Part shown: piece by piece, positions 57,251 through 64,000 of the stretch
Layout of the letters: the number at the start of each line of letters is the position of its first letter
Position numbering within the stretch: position 1 is the stretch's first letter
Origin: Pelagimonas sp.
GTDB lineage: Bacteria; Pseudomonadota; Alphaproteobacteria; Rhodobacterales; Rhodobacteraceae
Length of the DNA stretch: 64,000 nt
Assembly: GCA_025210345.1 (NCBI GenBank)
Contig: JAOARX010000027.1
Coordinates: forward strand, 124,001-188,000
Reading direction: 5' to 3'
Notes under the pieces: generated by a model
Seen by the model: the letters and a program-made list of their open reading frames with translations, nothing else
Told to the model about the DNA's origin: nothing
The model's database searches: none
Made by a program: the position numbers and the translations under genes

Positions 57251-57754
57251 ATGTTCAAACCGATCTCAGTTCTTGTTGTGTCAGCGGTGGTTCTGACCAG
57301 CTGCGGCGCGGTGCGCGATTCCCGCATGAACCCGTTCAACTGGTTTGGGGGCAGCAGATCCGAGCCTGTCACCACCGAAACGGATGTCAACCCGCTGATC
57401 CCCGCCAGCCGGCAGTCCATTTTCCGCTCGGAAACCAACCCGGACTATCAGGGCTGGGACGTGTCAGAGGTCGTGGCGCTTTCGGTGGATAAACGCCCCG
57501 GCGGTGCCATCATCAATGCAACCGGCCGCACCGAACGCCAAGGCGCGTTTGAGCTGAAACTGGTCAAGATTGACGCAGAAAGCGATGCGAAAACGTTGAC
57601 TTACGCGTTTCAGGCCATTCAAGTTCCAGGGCCCCGGGGCAGCGATCAGTCGCGCACATTGACCGCGGCGGTTGCGCTGACAGACCAAGAACTGTTGGGC
57701 ATTCGCACCATTCGCGTGAAGGCCAAGAACAATATGCGGGTCGCGCGCCGCTGA
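57251..57754 (+). CDS. Hypothetical lipoprotein
   Basis: A 167-residue protein with a lipobox (VLTSC, C18), so it is probably outer-membrane-anchored. The mature part contains NPFNWFGGSRSEP, typical of a short family conserved in Rhodobacterales, and a beta-rich C-terminal half with no known catalytic motif. It ends in a strong terminator and is divergent from sufE. No function assigned. Confidence 0.75.
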   Translation: MFKPISVLVVSAVVLTSCGAVRDSRMNPFNWFGGSRSEPVTTETDVNPLIPASRQSIFRSETNPDYQGWDVSEVVALSVDKRPGGAIINATGRTERQGAFELKLVKIDAESDAKTLTYAFQAIQVPGPRGSDQSRTLTAAVALTDQELLGIRTIRVKAKNNMRVARR

Positions 57755-57781
57755 CGTGGCGACCAGAGACCGCGAAAAAGC

Positions 57782-57807
57782 AAAGGGCGCTATAAGCGCC
57801 CTTTTTT
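57782..57807 (+). terminator. Intrinsic terminator of the lipoprotein gene
   Basis: A 10-bp stem AAAGGGCGCT / AGCGCCCTTT with a 3-base loop is followed by TTT, 27 bases after the stop. The reverse complement can serve the convergent rnd gene. Confidence 0.85.
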
Positions 57808-57826
57808 GTGCATCAAATGCCCCGGT

Positions 57827-58990
57827 TCAGTCCGGGATTTCGATCACATCCACCGTCGCTCCTTTGACGGCAAGGGCAACTTGCCCCTCACATAGGCGCA
57901 AGGCATCTTCGCCAAACACCTCGCGGCGCCACCCCCTGAGTGCGGCAACCGAGCGGTCCCCCGAGGCAATGGCATCAAGATCCGCGACCGGTGCAATCAG
58001 TTTCGAGGCAACGCCTGAATTCTCGCTCTTGGCCTTTAGAAGCACGCGCAAAAGATCCGCCAATGCAGGGTTCCCCTGCCCCCGGTCCTTATCCTTGGGC
58101 ACCACGGGCAATTGATCGCGCGGGCACTCAAGCCCCGCCTTGACCGCAGTCAAAATCCCTTCGGCAATCGGCCCTTTGCGGGCCTCGCGCAACAACAGCC
58201 GCGAGCGCCCCAAATCCTGCATATTCGCGGGTTTGGTTGAGGCCAGTTCGACCAGCGCATCATCCTTGAAAACGCGGTTGCGCGGGATATTGCGTTCCTG
58301 CGCATAGGATTCGCGAAACTGCGCCAGCTCGCGCACCACGGCGAGGAACTTGGGGCTGTTTGAGCGGGTTTTGACCCGCTTCCACGCGTCCTCGGGTCGG
58401 GTGATATAGGTGTCGGGCGTGGTCAGCGTCGCCAGCTCTTCCTTGACCCAGCGACCCCGACCGCTTTCTTCAAGTTTGCGGTTGAGAAACTCATAGATCT
58501 GGCGCAGATGCGTGACATCGGCCAGCGCATAGGTTTTTTGCGCATCGGTCAGCGGACGGCGTGACCAATCCGTAAACCGCGAGGATTTGTCCAATCCCTG
58601 TTTCGCGATCCGCTTGACCAGGGTTTCATACCCCACCTGTTCCCCAAAACCGCACACCATGGCCGCGACCTGGGTATCAAACAAAGGTGAGGGTATAACC
58701 CCATGATCAATATAGAAAATCTCAAGATCCTGACGCGCGGCATGGAACACTTTTATCGTGTCTTCAGCGCGAAAGAGCTCAAGCAAGGGATCAAGCGACA
58801 GATCCCCCGAAATCGGGTCAATCAGCACCGCATCCGCCGGGTCATCCCCCGGCAGCGCCAGTTGGATCAGGCAAAGCTTGGAATAATACGTCCGCTCGCG
58901 CAGAAATTCGGTATCGACCGTGACATAGGGCACGCCCTTGGCGCGGGCGCAGAATGCGGTCAACTCTTCGGTGGTTGTGATGGTCTGCAT
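57827..58990 (-). CDS. rnd: Ribonuclease D
   Basis: A 387-residue 3'-5' exoribonuclease that trims tRNA and other stable RNA 3' ends. The DEDD exonuclease motifs are present: exo I VTVDTEFLRE, exo II IKVFHAARQDLEIF and exo III in QKTYALADVTHLRQIY, followed by an HRDC region. Its ATG at 58990 is divergent from nothing on the + strand; purN ends 102 bases before it. The length is normal. Confidence 0.95.
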   Translation of the reverse strand: MQTITTTEELTAFCARAKGVPYVTVDTEFLRERTYYSKLCLIQLALPGDDPADAVLIDPISGDLSLDPLLELFRAEDTIKVFHAARQDLEIFYIDHGVIPSPLFDTQVAAMVCGFGEQVGYETLVKRIAKQGLDKSSRFTDWSRRPLTDAQKTYALADVTHLRQIYEFLNRKLEESGRGRWVKEELATLTTPDTYITRPEDAWKRVKTRSNSPKFLAVVRELAQFRESYAQERNIPRNRVFKDDALVELASTKPANMQDLGRSRLLLREARKGPIAEGILTAVKAGLECPRDQLPVVPKDKDRGQGNPALADLLRVLLKAKSENSGVASKLIAPVADLDAIASGDRSVAALRGWRREVFGEDALRLCEGQVALAVKGATVDVIEIPD

Positions 58991-59092
58991 TAGCAGCCTT
59001 TTGTTGTTGATCTTGGCCTACGGCGACGGGCCTGCAAAGGACCCGGTCTACTCACCTTACAGTAAAGATTTCCCAAAGGAAAAGGCGCTAAG

Positions 59093-59704
59093 TCAGGATT
59101 CTTTTGGCGCGTACTGGATTGGCCTGCGATCACCAGCGGCATAGCGCCTGAGAACCGCAGGATAAATCCGGTGTTCCTGAACCAAAACACGCGCTGCCAG
59201 ATCCTCCGGGGTGTCCCCCGCCAAAATCGGCACCTGCGCCTGTCCAAGAATGGGACCATCATCCAATTTCGCGGTGACTTCGTGGACGGTACACCCTGCC
59301 ACCTTATCCCCGGCCTCGATGGCCCGGGCATGGGTGTGCAGCCCCTTGTACTTGGGCAACAGCGAGGGGTGAATGTTCAGCATGCGCCCCTCCCATTGGC
59401 TGACGAACCCTTGGGTTAGGACACGCATGAAGCCAGCCAGGCAGATCAGGTCGGGCTTGTGTGGGGCCAGCGCCGATTGCAGCGCGGTTTCAAACGCAGC
59501 ACGATCTGGTCCAAACGTTTTATGATCAACCACTTGCGTGGCGATCTTCATGTCTCTCGCCTTGGCCAGACCTCCGGCTCCGGGCACGTTGGACAACACA
59601 ACAACGGGACGCGCCGGGTGGTCGCCCACCATGCTGTTGACCAAGGTCACCATATTCGAGCCGCCCCCGGATATCAGGATGGCGACCCGTTTGTGCGCGC
59701 TCAT
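59093..59704 (-). CDS. purN: Phosphoribosylglycinamide formyltransferase
   Basis: A 203-residue folate-dependent enzyme that formylates GAR in purine synthesis. The start [13 protein letters not shown], the central LAGFMRVL, the [10 protein letters not shown] loop and the [13 protein letters not shown] stretch with its catalytic histidine and aspartate are intact. The start overlaps the purM stop (ATGA), so the two are coupled. Confidence 0.96.
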   Translation of the reverse strand: MSAHKRVAILISGGGSNMVTLVNSMVGDHPARPVVVLSNVPGAGGLAKARDMKIATQVVDHKTFGPDRAAFETALQSALAPHKPDLICLAGFMRVLTQGFVSQWEGRMLNIHPSLLPKYKGLHTHARAIEAGDKVAGCTVHEVTAKLDDGPILGQAQVPILAGDTPEDLAARVLVQEHRIYPAVLRRYAAGDRRPIQYAPKES

Positions 59705-60747
59705 GCGAGATTGCCGGAATAGCTCACGCCTTCGCCTGCAACGACCTGCCCCAGCGTGACAACCCCATGGCCGGCCTCGGCAAAGAGGGCTGCGAGGGCG
59801 TCGGACTGATCAGCGGCGACAATCGCCACCATGCCAATGCCGCAGTTGAAGGTCTTGAGCATCTCTTCGGGCGCAATGCCGCCCTGCTCGGCCAGCCATT
59901 TGAAGACCGGCGGCAGATCCCATGCGTTCAAGTCAATTTCCGCGCCCTGCCCATCGTTCAGCGCACGCGGCAGGTTTTCCGTCAGCCCACCCCCGGTGAT
60001 ATGTGCCAGACCATGCAGCCCGCCCGCCTTGAGCGCCGCAACCGCCCCCTTGACGTAAAGCGCCGTGGGCGCCAACAGCGCCTGCCCCAGCGTACCGTCG
60101 TCCCAGGGACACTCTGCATCCCAGGTCAGGCCCGAGACCTCGACGATCTTGCGCACAAGGCTATAGCCATTGGAATGCACGCCATTGGACGACAGCCCAA
60201 GCAGAACATCGCCCTCGGACACGCCTTCCGGCAGCATCTTGCCGCGTTCCATCGCCCCAACGCTAAAGCCCGCAAGATCGAAATCCCCATCGGGATACAT
60301 GCCCGGCATTTCTGCGGTTTCCCCACCAATCAGCGCGCAACCAGACTGAACACAGCCTTCGGCGATCCCCTCGACAATGCGCGCGGCCTTGTCGGTATCA
60401 AGCTTGCCTGTCGCGAAATAATCCAGGAAAAACAGCGGTTCGGCACCTTGGCACACCAGATCGTTGACACACATGGCCACCAGATCGATGCCAACACCGT
60501 CGACCTCACCGGTGTCGATGGCGATGCGCAGCTTGGTGCCAACACCGTCGGTCGCGGCAACCAGCACCGGATCGTCATAGCCCGCAGCCTTGATATCGAA
60601 CAGCCCGCCAAAGCCACCCAGCCCGGCCATCACGCCCGCACGATTGGTGCGTTTGGCGGCGGGTTTGATCCGATCCACCAGCGCGTTGCCCGCGTCAATA
60701 TCCACACCTGCCTGAGCATAGGTCAGCCCGTTTTTGCCTTGGGTCAT
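59701..60747 (-). CDS. purM: Phosphoribosylformylglycinamidine cyclo-ligase (AIR synthetase)
   Basis: A 348-residue ATP-dependent enzyme that closes the imidazole ring of AIR. Signatures are [57 protein letters not shown] and [17 protein letters not shown] at 60747 has GGAG seven bases upstream; the long in-frame extension to 60963 has no similarity. It is the first gene of purM-purN. Confidence 0.96.
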   Translation of the reverse strand: MTQGKNGLTYAQAGVDIDAGNALVDRIKPAAKRTNRAGVMAGLGGFGGLFDIKAAGYDDPVLVAATDGVGTKLRIAIDTGEVDGVGIDLVAMCVNDLVCQGAEPLFFLDYFATGKLDTDKAARIVEGIAEGCVQSGCALIGGETAEMPGMYPDGDFDLAGFSVGAMERGKMLPEGVSEGDVLLGLSSNGVHSNGYSLVRKIVEVSGLTWDAECPWDDGTLGQALLAPTALYVKGAVAALKAGGLHGLAHITGGGLTENLPRALNDGQGAEIDLNAWDLPPVFKWLAEQGGIAPEEMLKTFNCGIGMVAIVAADQSDALAALFAEAGHGVVTLGQVVAGEGVSYSGNLA

Positions 60748-61007
60748 CTGGGGTCTCCTGATCTGTTGCGCCGCCCATAGCGCAAAGCGCGCCGCGCTGC
60801 AACGTTTCGGGTTGTGCTTGCTTGACGCAGCCACCCCCTTCGGGATGCGCGCCACCGCCTTTTTCCACCCTTTGTGCAGATCGTCCGGCCCCCGACCACC
60901 GGATCTGGTCACCACGTTGATCCCCAGGCTAACATCTCTATGCAGCACAGAAAAATCCAACACCCCTATTGAACCTGACGGCGAGCGTGGTAGGGAAAAG
61001 ACACGGT

Positions 61008-61084
61008 GGGCCTGTAGCTCAATTGGTTAGAGCAGAGCGCTCATAACGCTTTGGTTGCGGGTTCAAGTCCTGCCGGGCCTACCA
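61008..61084 (+). tRNA. tRNA with CAU anticodon, probably tRNA-Ile2 (lysidine type)
   Basis: A full 77-base cloverleaf with acceptor GGGCCTG / CGGGCCT, D arm GCTC-AATTGGTTA-GAGC, anticodon loop CTCATAA (CAT) on a GAGCG/CGCTT stem, and T arm GCGGG-TTCAAGT-CCTGC, with ACCA encoded. The body resembles the isoleucine tRNA modified by TilS more than elongator or initiator tRNA-Met, but the distinction is made by eye. The region beyond its 3' end has the look of an inserted island. Confidence 0.9.
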
Positions 61085-61901
61085 ATATTAATATATATCA
61101 ATCACTTATCCCATACGTGGGTTACTTTTGCACGCCATAAAGATCAATGACTTAAAGGAGTGGTGCCCCACGGAATCAGACGTGACGCAATCCTCCAATT
61201 CCACCGCCGCCCCGCGCGCGTAGTCACTGAAAAATTGTGTGACATTACACCATGGCAATACCACCTTTGGTTTTGTCACGTTTCTTCCAGCTTCCCCAGG
61301 GTATACGTTCGTGCGCAGTGCAGCATCTGTACAAATGGGCTCACTGCAGCGAAATCACGTGTGATCGCCGCTGGCCGATGACCGCAGGCAGCCCAAAGCG
61401 GACATGACTTTCCAACACCAGGGGCGGAAAGCGGAGGTTCGCTGCGGGAGAAAACCAACGATGCCCTCACTTGAACTTGGACATTGTTTCACTTCAAGGC
61501 AAACGCAGCTCGTTAAGGTTTGCTGGGGTGGCCTAAGGGTATCTGCGATGATGGCATTTTTGCCAAGATCGGTAGGCGAAATGCTCCACCAATCACTGAT
61601 GAACTCCGCAATTGCGGGGTGATTTTCAACAAGGTAGCAAAGGGTTCCGGCGCGATAGTTAGGAGTTGATGCGGTCTATGCTCCGCGACGCAGGGACAGA
61701 CAAGCGGGGCTGTAATTCACGAACTTGGGCGAGTGCGCGCAATTTAGCCAACCCGCTTCTGCGACGGGACCTTCGCCACAGAAGCGGTACGATACGTTTG
61801 GTTTGGACTAGCCACGGTAGAGAAAACCAGATTGGCTCTCACTACGGTTGTCCGGCCATTTTACTAGAAATTGAAGGGGGAGAGGGCCGTGAGGATAATG
61901 A
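61085..61901. other. Gene-poor left part of a likely island beyond the CAU tRNA
   Basis: About 800 bases without a gene I can support. Composition shifts immediately after the tRNA, beginning with AATATTAATATATATCA. Open frames at 61160-61381 and 61404-61622 lack ribosome binding sites and have biased composition. The piece GCAGCCCAAAGCGGACATG and the text around it look like degraded host sequence. I see no integrase gene, CRISPR or recognised RNA. Confidence 0.45.
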
Positions 61902-63332
61902 TCATACTATCTCAAGCGCTTTGTATAGCCCACGGTGCACAACCATCGGTAATCCATAATTCAGCTTCCTTCTTGGGTATTCATACTTGAAGAAGATAAG
62001 CGGTGAATTTCCCTTCCCAGCATTTCCGATAACACTGAAGTGGAAAAGCAACTTTAAGCATGTATCGGCGTCGATCTCGGATTGTTTTGTTGGCGACAGC
62101 TCTTCAAAAGCTGCGCGAAACTCTTCTGGTGTGATGCTTTGCTTATTTATGTGAGATAAAACGTCAAATACTTCTTCGATTTCCGGGATAATGCTCTCAA
62201 TTTCGTCAACTAACTCGTTCTTTAGGTATGGGGAGAATGACGCATCGACGTGCCGTAACGTACCGCCCTCAATTTTGTCATTTCCCGACTTCAGCTCATG
62301 TTCAGCTGAAAGTTGAAAATACCTGATGAAATCTCTTGGTCGCATATGTGTGCTGCGCGCAATAAATTCAAATGTTGACATGCGTTTCTGCTGCCTGTGC
62401 CCATACTTGGTCCATTTATGCTTAAAGACTAGCTCGGACGCACTTTTAAAGCTGAGGTCATCCGCAGTATCAGGAGATGAGCGGGCGATGCGATAAGCAA
62501 GCATATCGCATATCTTCTGCTTATCCCATTGCAGATTTAGTGTCACATCTACAAGTTTGTTCTTGTCGTTGTCGCGGAGTAAGTCGAAGATGTCGTCTCG
62601 AAGAAAAATTACTGGATAGACTCTCAAGTCATTGGTAACGCTAATTGATCTAATCTCGCTGACAGCTTTTATTAGGCTCGTGAGCAGTTGCAGATATTGA
62701 TCGTTTTTGTACCTGCCGATCACATCTTTGAAATCTTCGTCCAATTCGTCAAGAACTATGAAATATCGCTGACCTTTTCCATATCTTGCAACAATACTCT
62801 CAAGTTGCTCGACTGATCGAATCCAGTCGGTTTCTGATTTACCTTCTTTTTCAACTCCTCCACCAACGCCAAAGGCTGATAGATTAATCTTACCAACTGT
62901 CCATTTTCGAATTATTGAAGCTAGATTGTTGTCGGCGTTGTTGCCGAATGCCTTGTTTAGCTGGCGGGAAACCAACGGGTCAACTCTTGGATTTTCACCG
63001 ATCATCCTGCAAATAAAGGACAAGATGACATATTTCCAGATAGTTATGTATTGGTTGGGGTGAGTGAACCTATCATCGTTGAGACTATAAAGTTCATTGA
63101 ATGGGAAGTTCTTAAACGACAAATTTTGAGCCTGATACTGGCCCTTACTATCCGATCTACATATGTATTCTGCGATAGCTGTTTTTCCTGAACCTTTTCT
63201 GCCTAGTACAAGCGAGTAGTCACCTTCCAAAATGCGTTCAAATTCATATCCTTTAAAAAAATACTTTGGTATGTCTTCGAACTTGGCTTCCACTTTCCAT
63301 GCTGCAATTGCCTTCAAAATCTCTTTGCTCAT
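61902..63332 (-). CDS. P-loop ATPase of the KAP/Sll1717-like group, accessory
   Basis: A 476-residue cytoplasmic protein. Walker A GRKGSGKT is at residues 44-51 and Walker B FIVLDELDED at 191-200. Further on are an LRDDIFDLLRDND sensor-like segment and a C-terminal helical part with a winged-helix-like region. This pattern fits KAP/Sll1717-type P-loop ATPases, many of which sit in defence or mobile regions. The gene is AT-rich against the housekeeping genes, which points to transfer. ATG at 63332 follows AAGAG; an upstream TTG is less likely. It is alone: no nuclease, toxin or helicase gene is seen next to it. The molecular role is unknown. Confidence 0.75.
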   Translation of the reverse strand: MSKEILKAIAAWKVEAKFEDIPKYFFKGYEFERILEGDYSLVLGRKGSGKTAIAEYICRSDSKGQYQAQNLSFKNFPFNELYSLNDDRFTHPNQYITIWKYVILSFICRMIGENPRVDPLVSRQLNKAFGNNADNNLASIIRKWTVGKINLSAFGVGGGVEKEGKSETDWIRSVEQLESIVARYGKGQRYFIVLDELDEDFKDVIGRYKNDQYLQLLTSLIKAVSEIRSISVTNDLRVYPVIFLRDDIFDLLRDNDKNKLVDVTLNLQWDKQKICDMLAYRIARSSPDTADDLSFKSASELVFKHKWTKYGHRQQKRMSTFEFIARSTHMRPRDFIRYFQLSAEHELKSGNDKIEGGTLRHVDASFSPYLKNELVDEIESIIPEIEEVFDVLSHINKQSITPEEFRAAFEELSPTKQSEIDADTCLKLLFHFSVIGNAGKGNSPLIFFKYEYPRRKLNYGLPMVVHRGLYKALEIV

Positions 63333-63690
63333 ATTCACTCTTCTCAATCAGTCGCAGTGGGCACATACATTCATGGTTAGAGCAGAGTTCGCCAAGTTTG
63401 GCCAGCCATTGGAAACGTCCACAATCGGTCCGGTATCCTTCGCGCATCTGTAGTGCATCGCGTGAAGGACCGAACTGCCATGCGCAACTTGCAAACTTCT
63501 AAAGTGAACCGTTCTTGCCGCGCTTTAAGCCGTTGCGCTCTGGATTCACTTCTCAAGGCAGAAAACGGCGGAACTGGGCGTGATCACGCAACACGATTCA
63601 GCGCCGAAGCCTCAGTCGACAAATCGGCCGCTCCGTCCAATCTACACCCGTTGCAACGTGGGTGGCCAACCAAGTTGCGAATGGCTGCTA
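63333..63690. other. Spacer upstream of the ATPase gene, with a short tRNA-like repeat
   Basis: The spacer contains TGGTTAGAGCAGAG at 63374-63387, a 14-base exact copy of the D-arm region of the CAU tRNA (61024-61037). The remainder (to about 63640) contains only short frames without ribosome binding sites. Base composition returns towards the host level after about 63640. Confidence 0.4.
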
Positions 63691-63918
63691 TGCGGGTTGC
63701 GGTTGCAGAAAATCAGCACCAGATCGAATGGCGAATTTGGGCCGTCCTCGCAACTTTGCAAAGCTCGCTTCCTGCGCATTTCTGCCTCTAAATCGGGACT
63801 CAGCTTCGCGGGATGTGGCGGGACCAATCTGAATGTTCGCTGTCTGGAAATCAGGCGCAACCTTTTCGCCATCTTTCCAGATTTCGAGGCCATGGCGGCG
63901 GATCTGCCAGCAGGTCAT
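63688..63918 (-). CDS. Hypothetical small ORF overlapping the stop of an upstream partial gene
   Basis: ATG at 63918 opens a 76-residue frame (MTCWQIRRHGLEIWKDGEKV...). The ATG overlaps the TGA of the partial frame to its right in ATGA, a coupling signal. The product is basic and has no motif I recognise. An alternative overlapping frame exists on the same strand (63642-63893), so support is limited to the start geometry. Confidence 0.35.
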   Translation of the reverse strand: MTCWQIRRHGLEIWKDGEKVAPDFQTANIQIGPATSREAESRFRGRNAQEASFAKLRGRPKFAIRSGADFLQPQPA

Positions 63919-64000
63919 GGGTGCACAACCCCGCGACCGCTTAGGGTTTCGACCTTGTCACCGCAGTCCAGCAGTTCGCGGCGATCCCGCGACCAGAGCT
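63915..64000 (-). CDS. C-terminal end of an unidentified gene at the right edge
   Basis: The last 28 codons before the TGA at 63917-63915 are visible (LWSRDRRELLDCGDKVETLS...). They read as a normal hydrophilic protein C-terminus, with codon use like the host. The bulk of the gene is beyond the window, so no identity can be given. Confidence 0.4.
   Translation of the reverse strand, partial: LWSRDRRELLDCGDKVETLSGRGVVHP

Noticed and set aside
60748-60963. N-terminal extension of purM
   Set aside because: The extension lacks family similarity, and a good GGAG site precedes the ATG at 60747.
61160-61622. Two short frames in the gene-poor segment after the tRNA
   Set aside because: No ribosome binding site, odd composition, and no similarity to any family I know.
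63441-63640. Possible gene fragments right of the ATPase gene
   Set aside because: The text resembles host-like debris with no continuous frame or identifiable motif.

Overview
The window is chromosomal DNA of a GC-rich alphaproteobacterium, most likely a Rhodobacterales (Roseobacter-group) species. This is inferred from the protein families and their pairing: a eukaryote-type NADP isocitrate dehydrogenase, a B12-dependent class II ribonucleotide reductase, a two-domain cold-shock protein next to a DUF192 protein, long PstC/PstA permeases, a GlxA-type AraC regulator, a LuxR-type regulator without a synthase, and an RTX protein. I could not run a database search, so genus-level placement is open.

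Layout. 1-704: start of a family-5 peptide-type substrate-binding protein (reverse strand, cut by the window edge). 784-893: a strong promoter and a strong terminator 55 bases apart, a candidate small RNA. 1032-2838: 3-hydroxybutyrate dehydrogenase and a patatin-like lipase. 2912-5573: DUF502 membrane protein and the pseudouridine salvage pair psuG/psuK. 5915-6679: LuxR-type regulator. 7169-8935: tsf and rpsB. 9168-16912: complete phosphate regulon phoR-pstSCAB-phoU-phoB with a Pho box before pstS. 16952-20250: PLP trans-sulfuration-type enzyme, gamma-carbonic anhydrase-like protein, gmk, yicC. 20445-23892: PAS protein, class II DAHP synthase, GlxA regulator. 24850-30162: five-gene branched-chain amino acid type ABC transporter with a 38-codon extra ORF inside it. 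30242-35402: small hypothetical, XRE-cupin regulator, AMP-forming CoA ligase, FrnE-like thioredoxin-fold protein, pore-only K+ channel, Bcr/CflA exporter. 35441-39611: chemoreceptor with an upstream small secreted or anchored protein, icd, glycosyltransferase. 39848-42721: RTX protein built of 72-residue higher-order repeats. 42965-46618: nrdJ with a long structured leader. 47303-49217: tRNA-Pro, DUF192, cold-shock protein, pdxH. 49610-50082: internally deleted YafK-like L,D-transpeptidase. 50166-56612: two LysE exporters, gpt, aminotransferase, PpiD-type foldase, trpE. 56730-60747: sufE, lipoprotein, rnd, purN, purM. 61008-61084: CAU tRNA.

The region after the CAU tRNA (61085 to about 63640) differs from the rest: it is visibly AT-richer, has no housekeeping genes, and carries one large KAP/Sll1717-like P-loop ATPase gene. 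A 14-base copy of an internal tRNA segment lies just upstream of that ATPase gene. This is the most likely place for accessory, possibly defence-related, biology.

Physiological links. The Pho genes form one sensor-transport-response unit. psuG/psuK return pseudouridine to uracil and ribose 5-phosphate. bdhA and the patatin protein fit turnover of 3-hydroxybutyrate or polyhydroxybutyrate. tsf/rpsB, gmk, nrdJ, purMN, gpt and trpE are growth genes. Most other blocks are transport and regulation.
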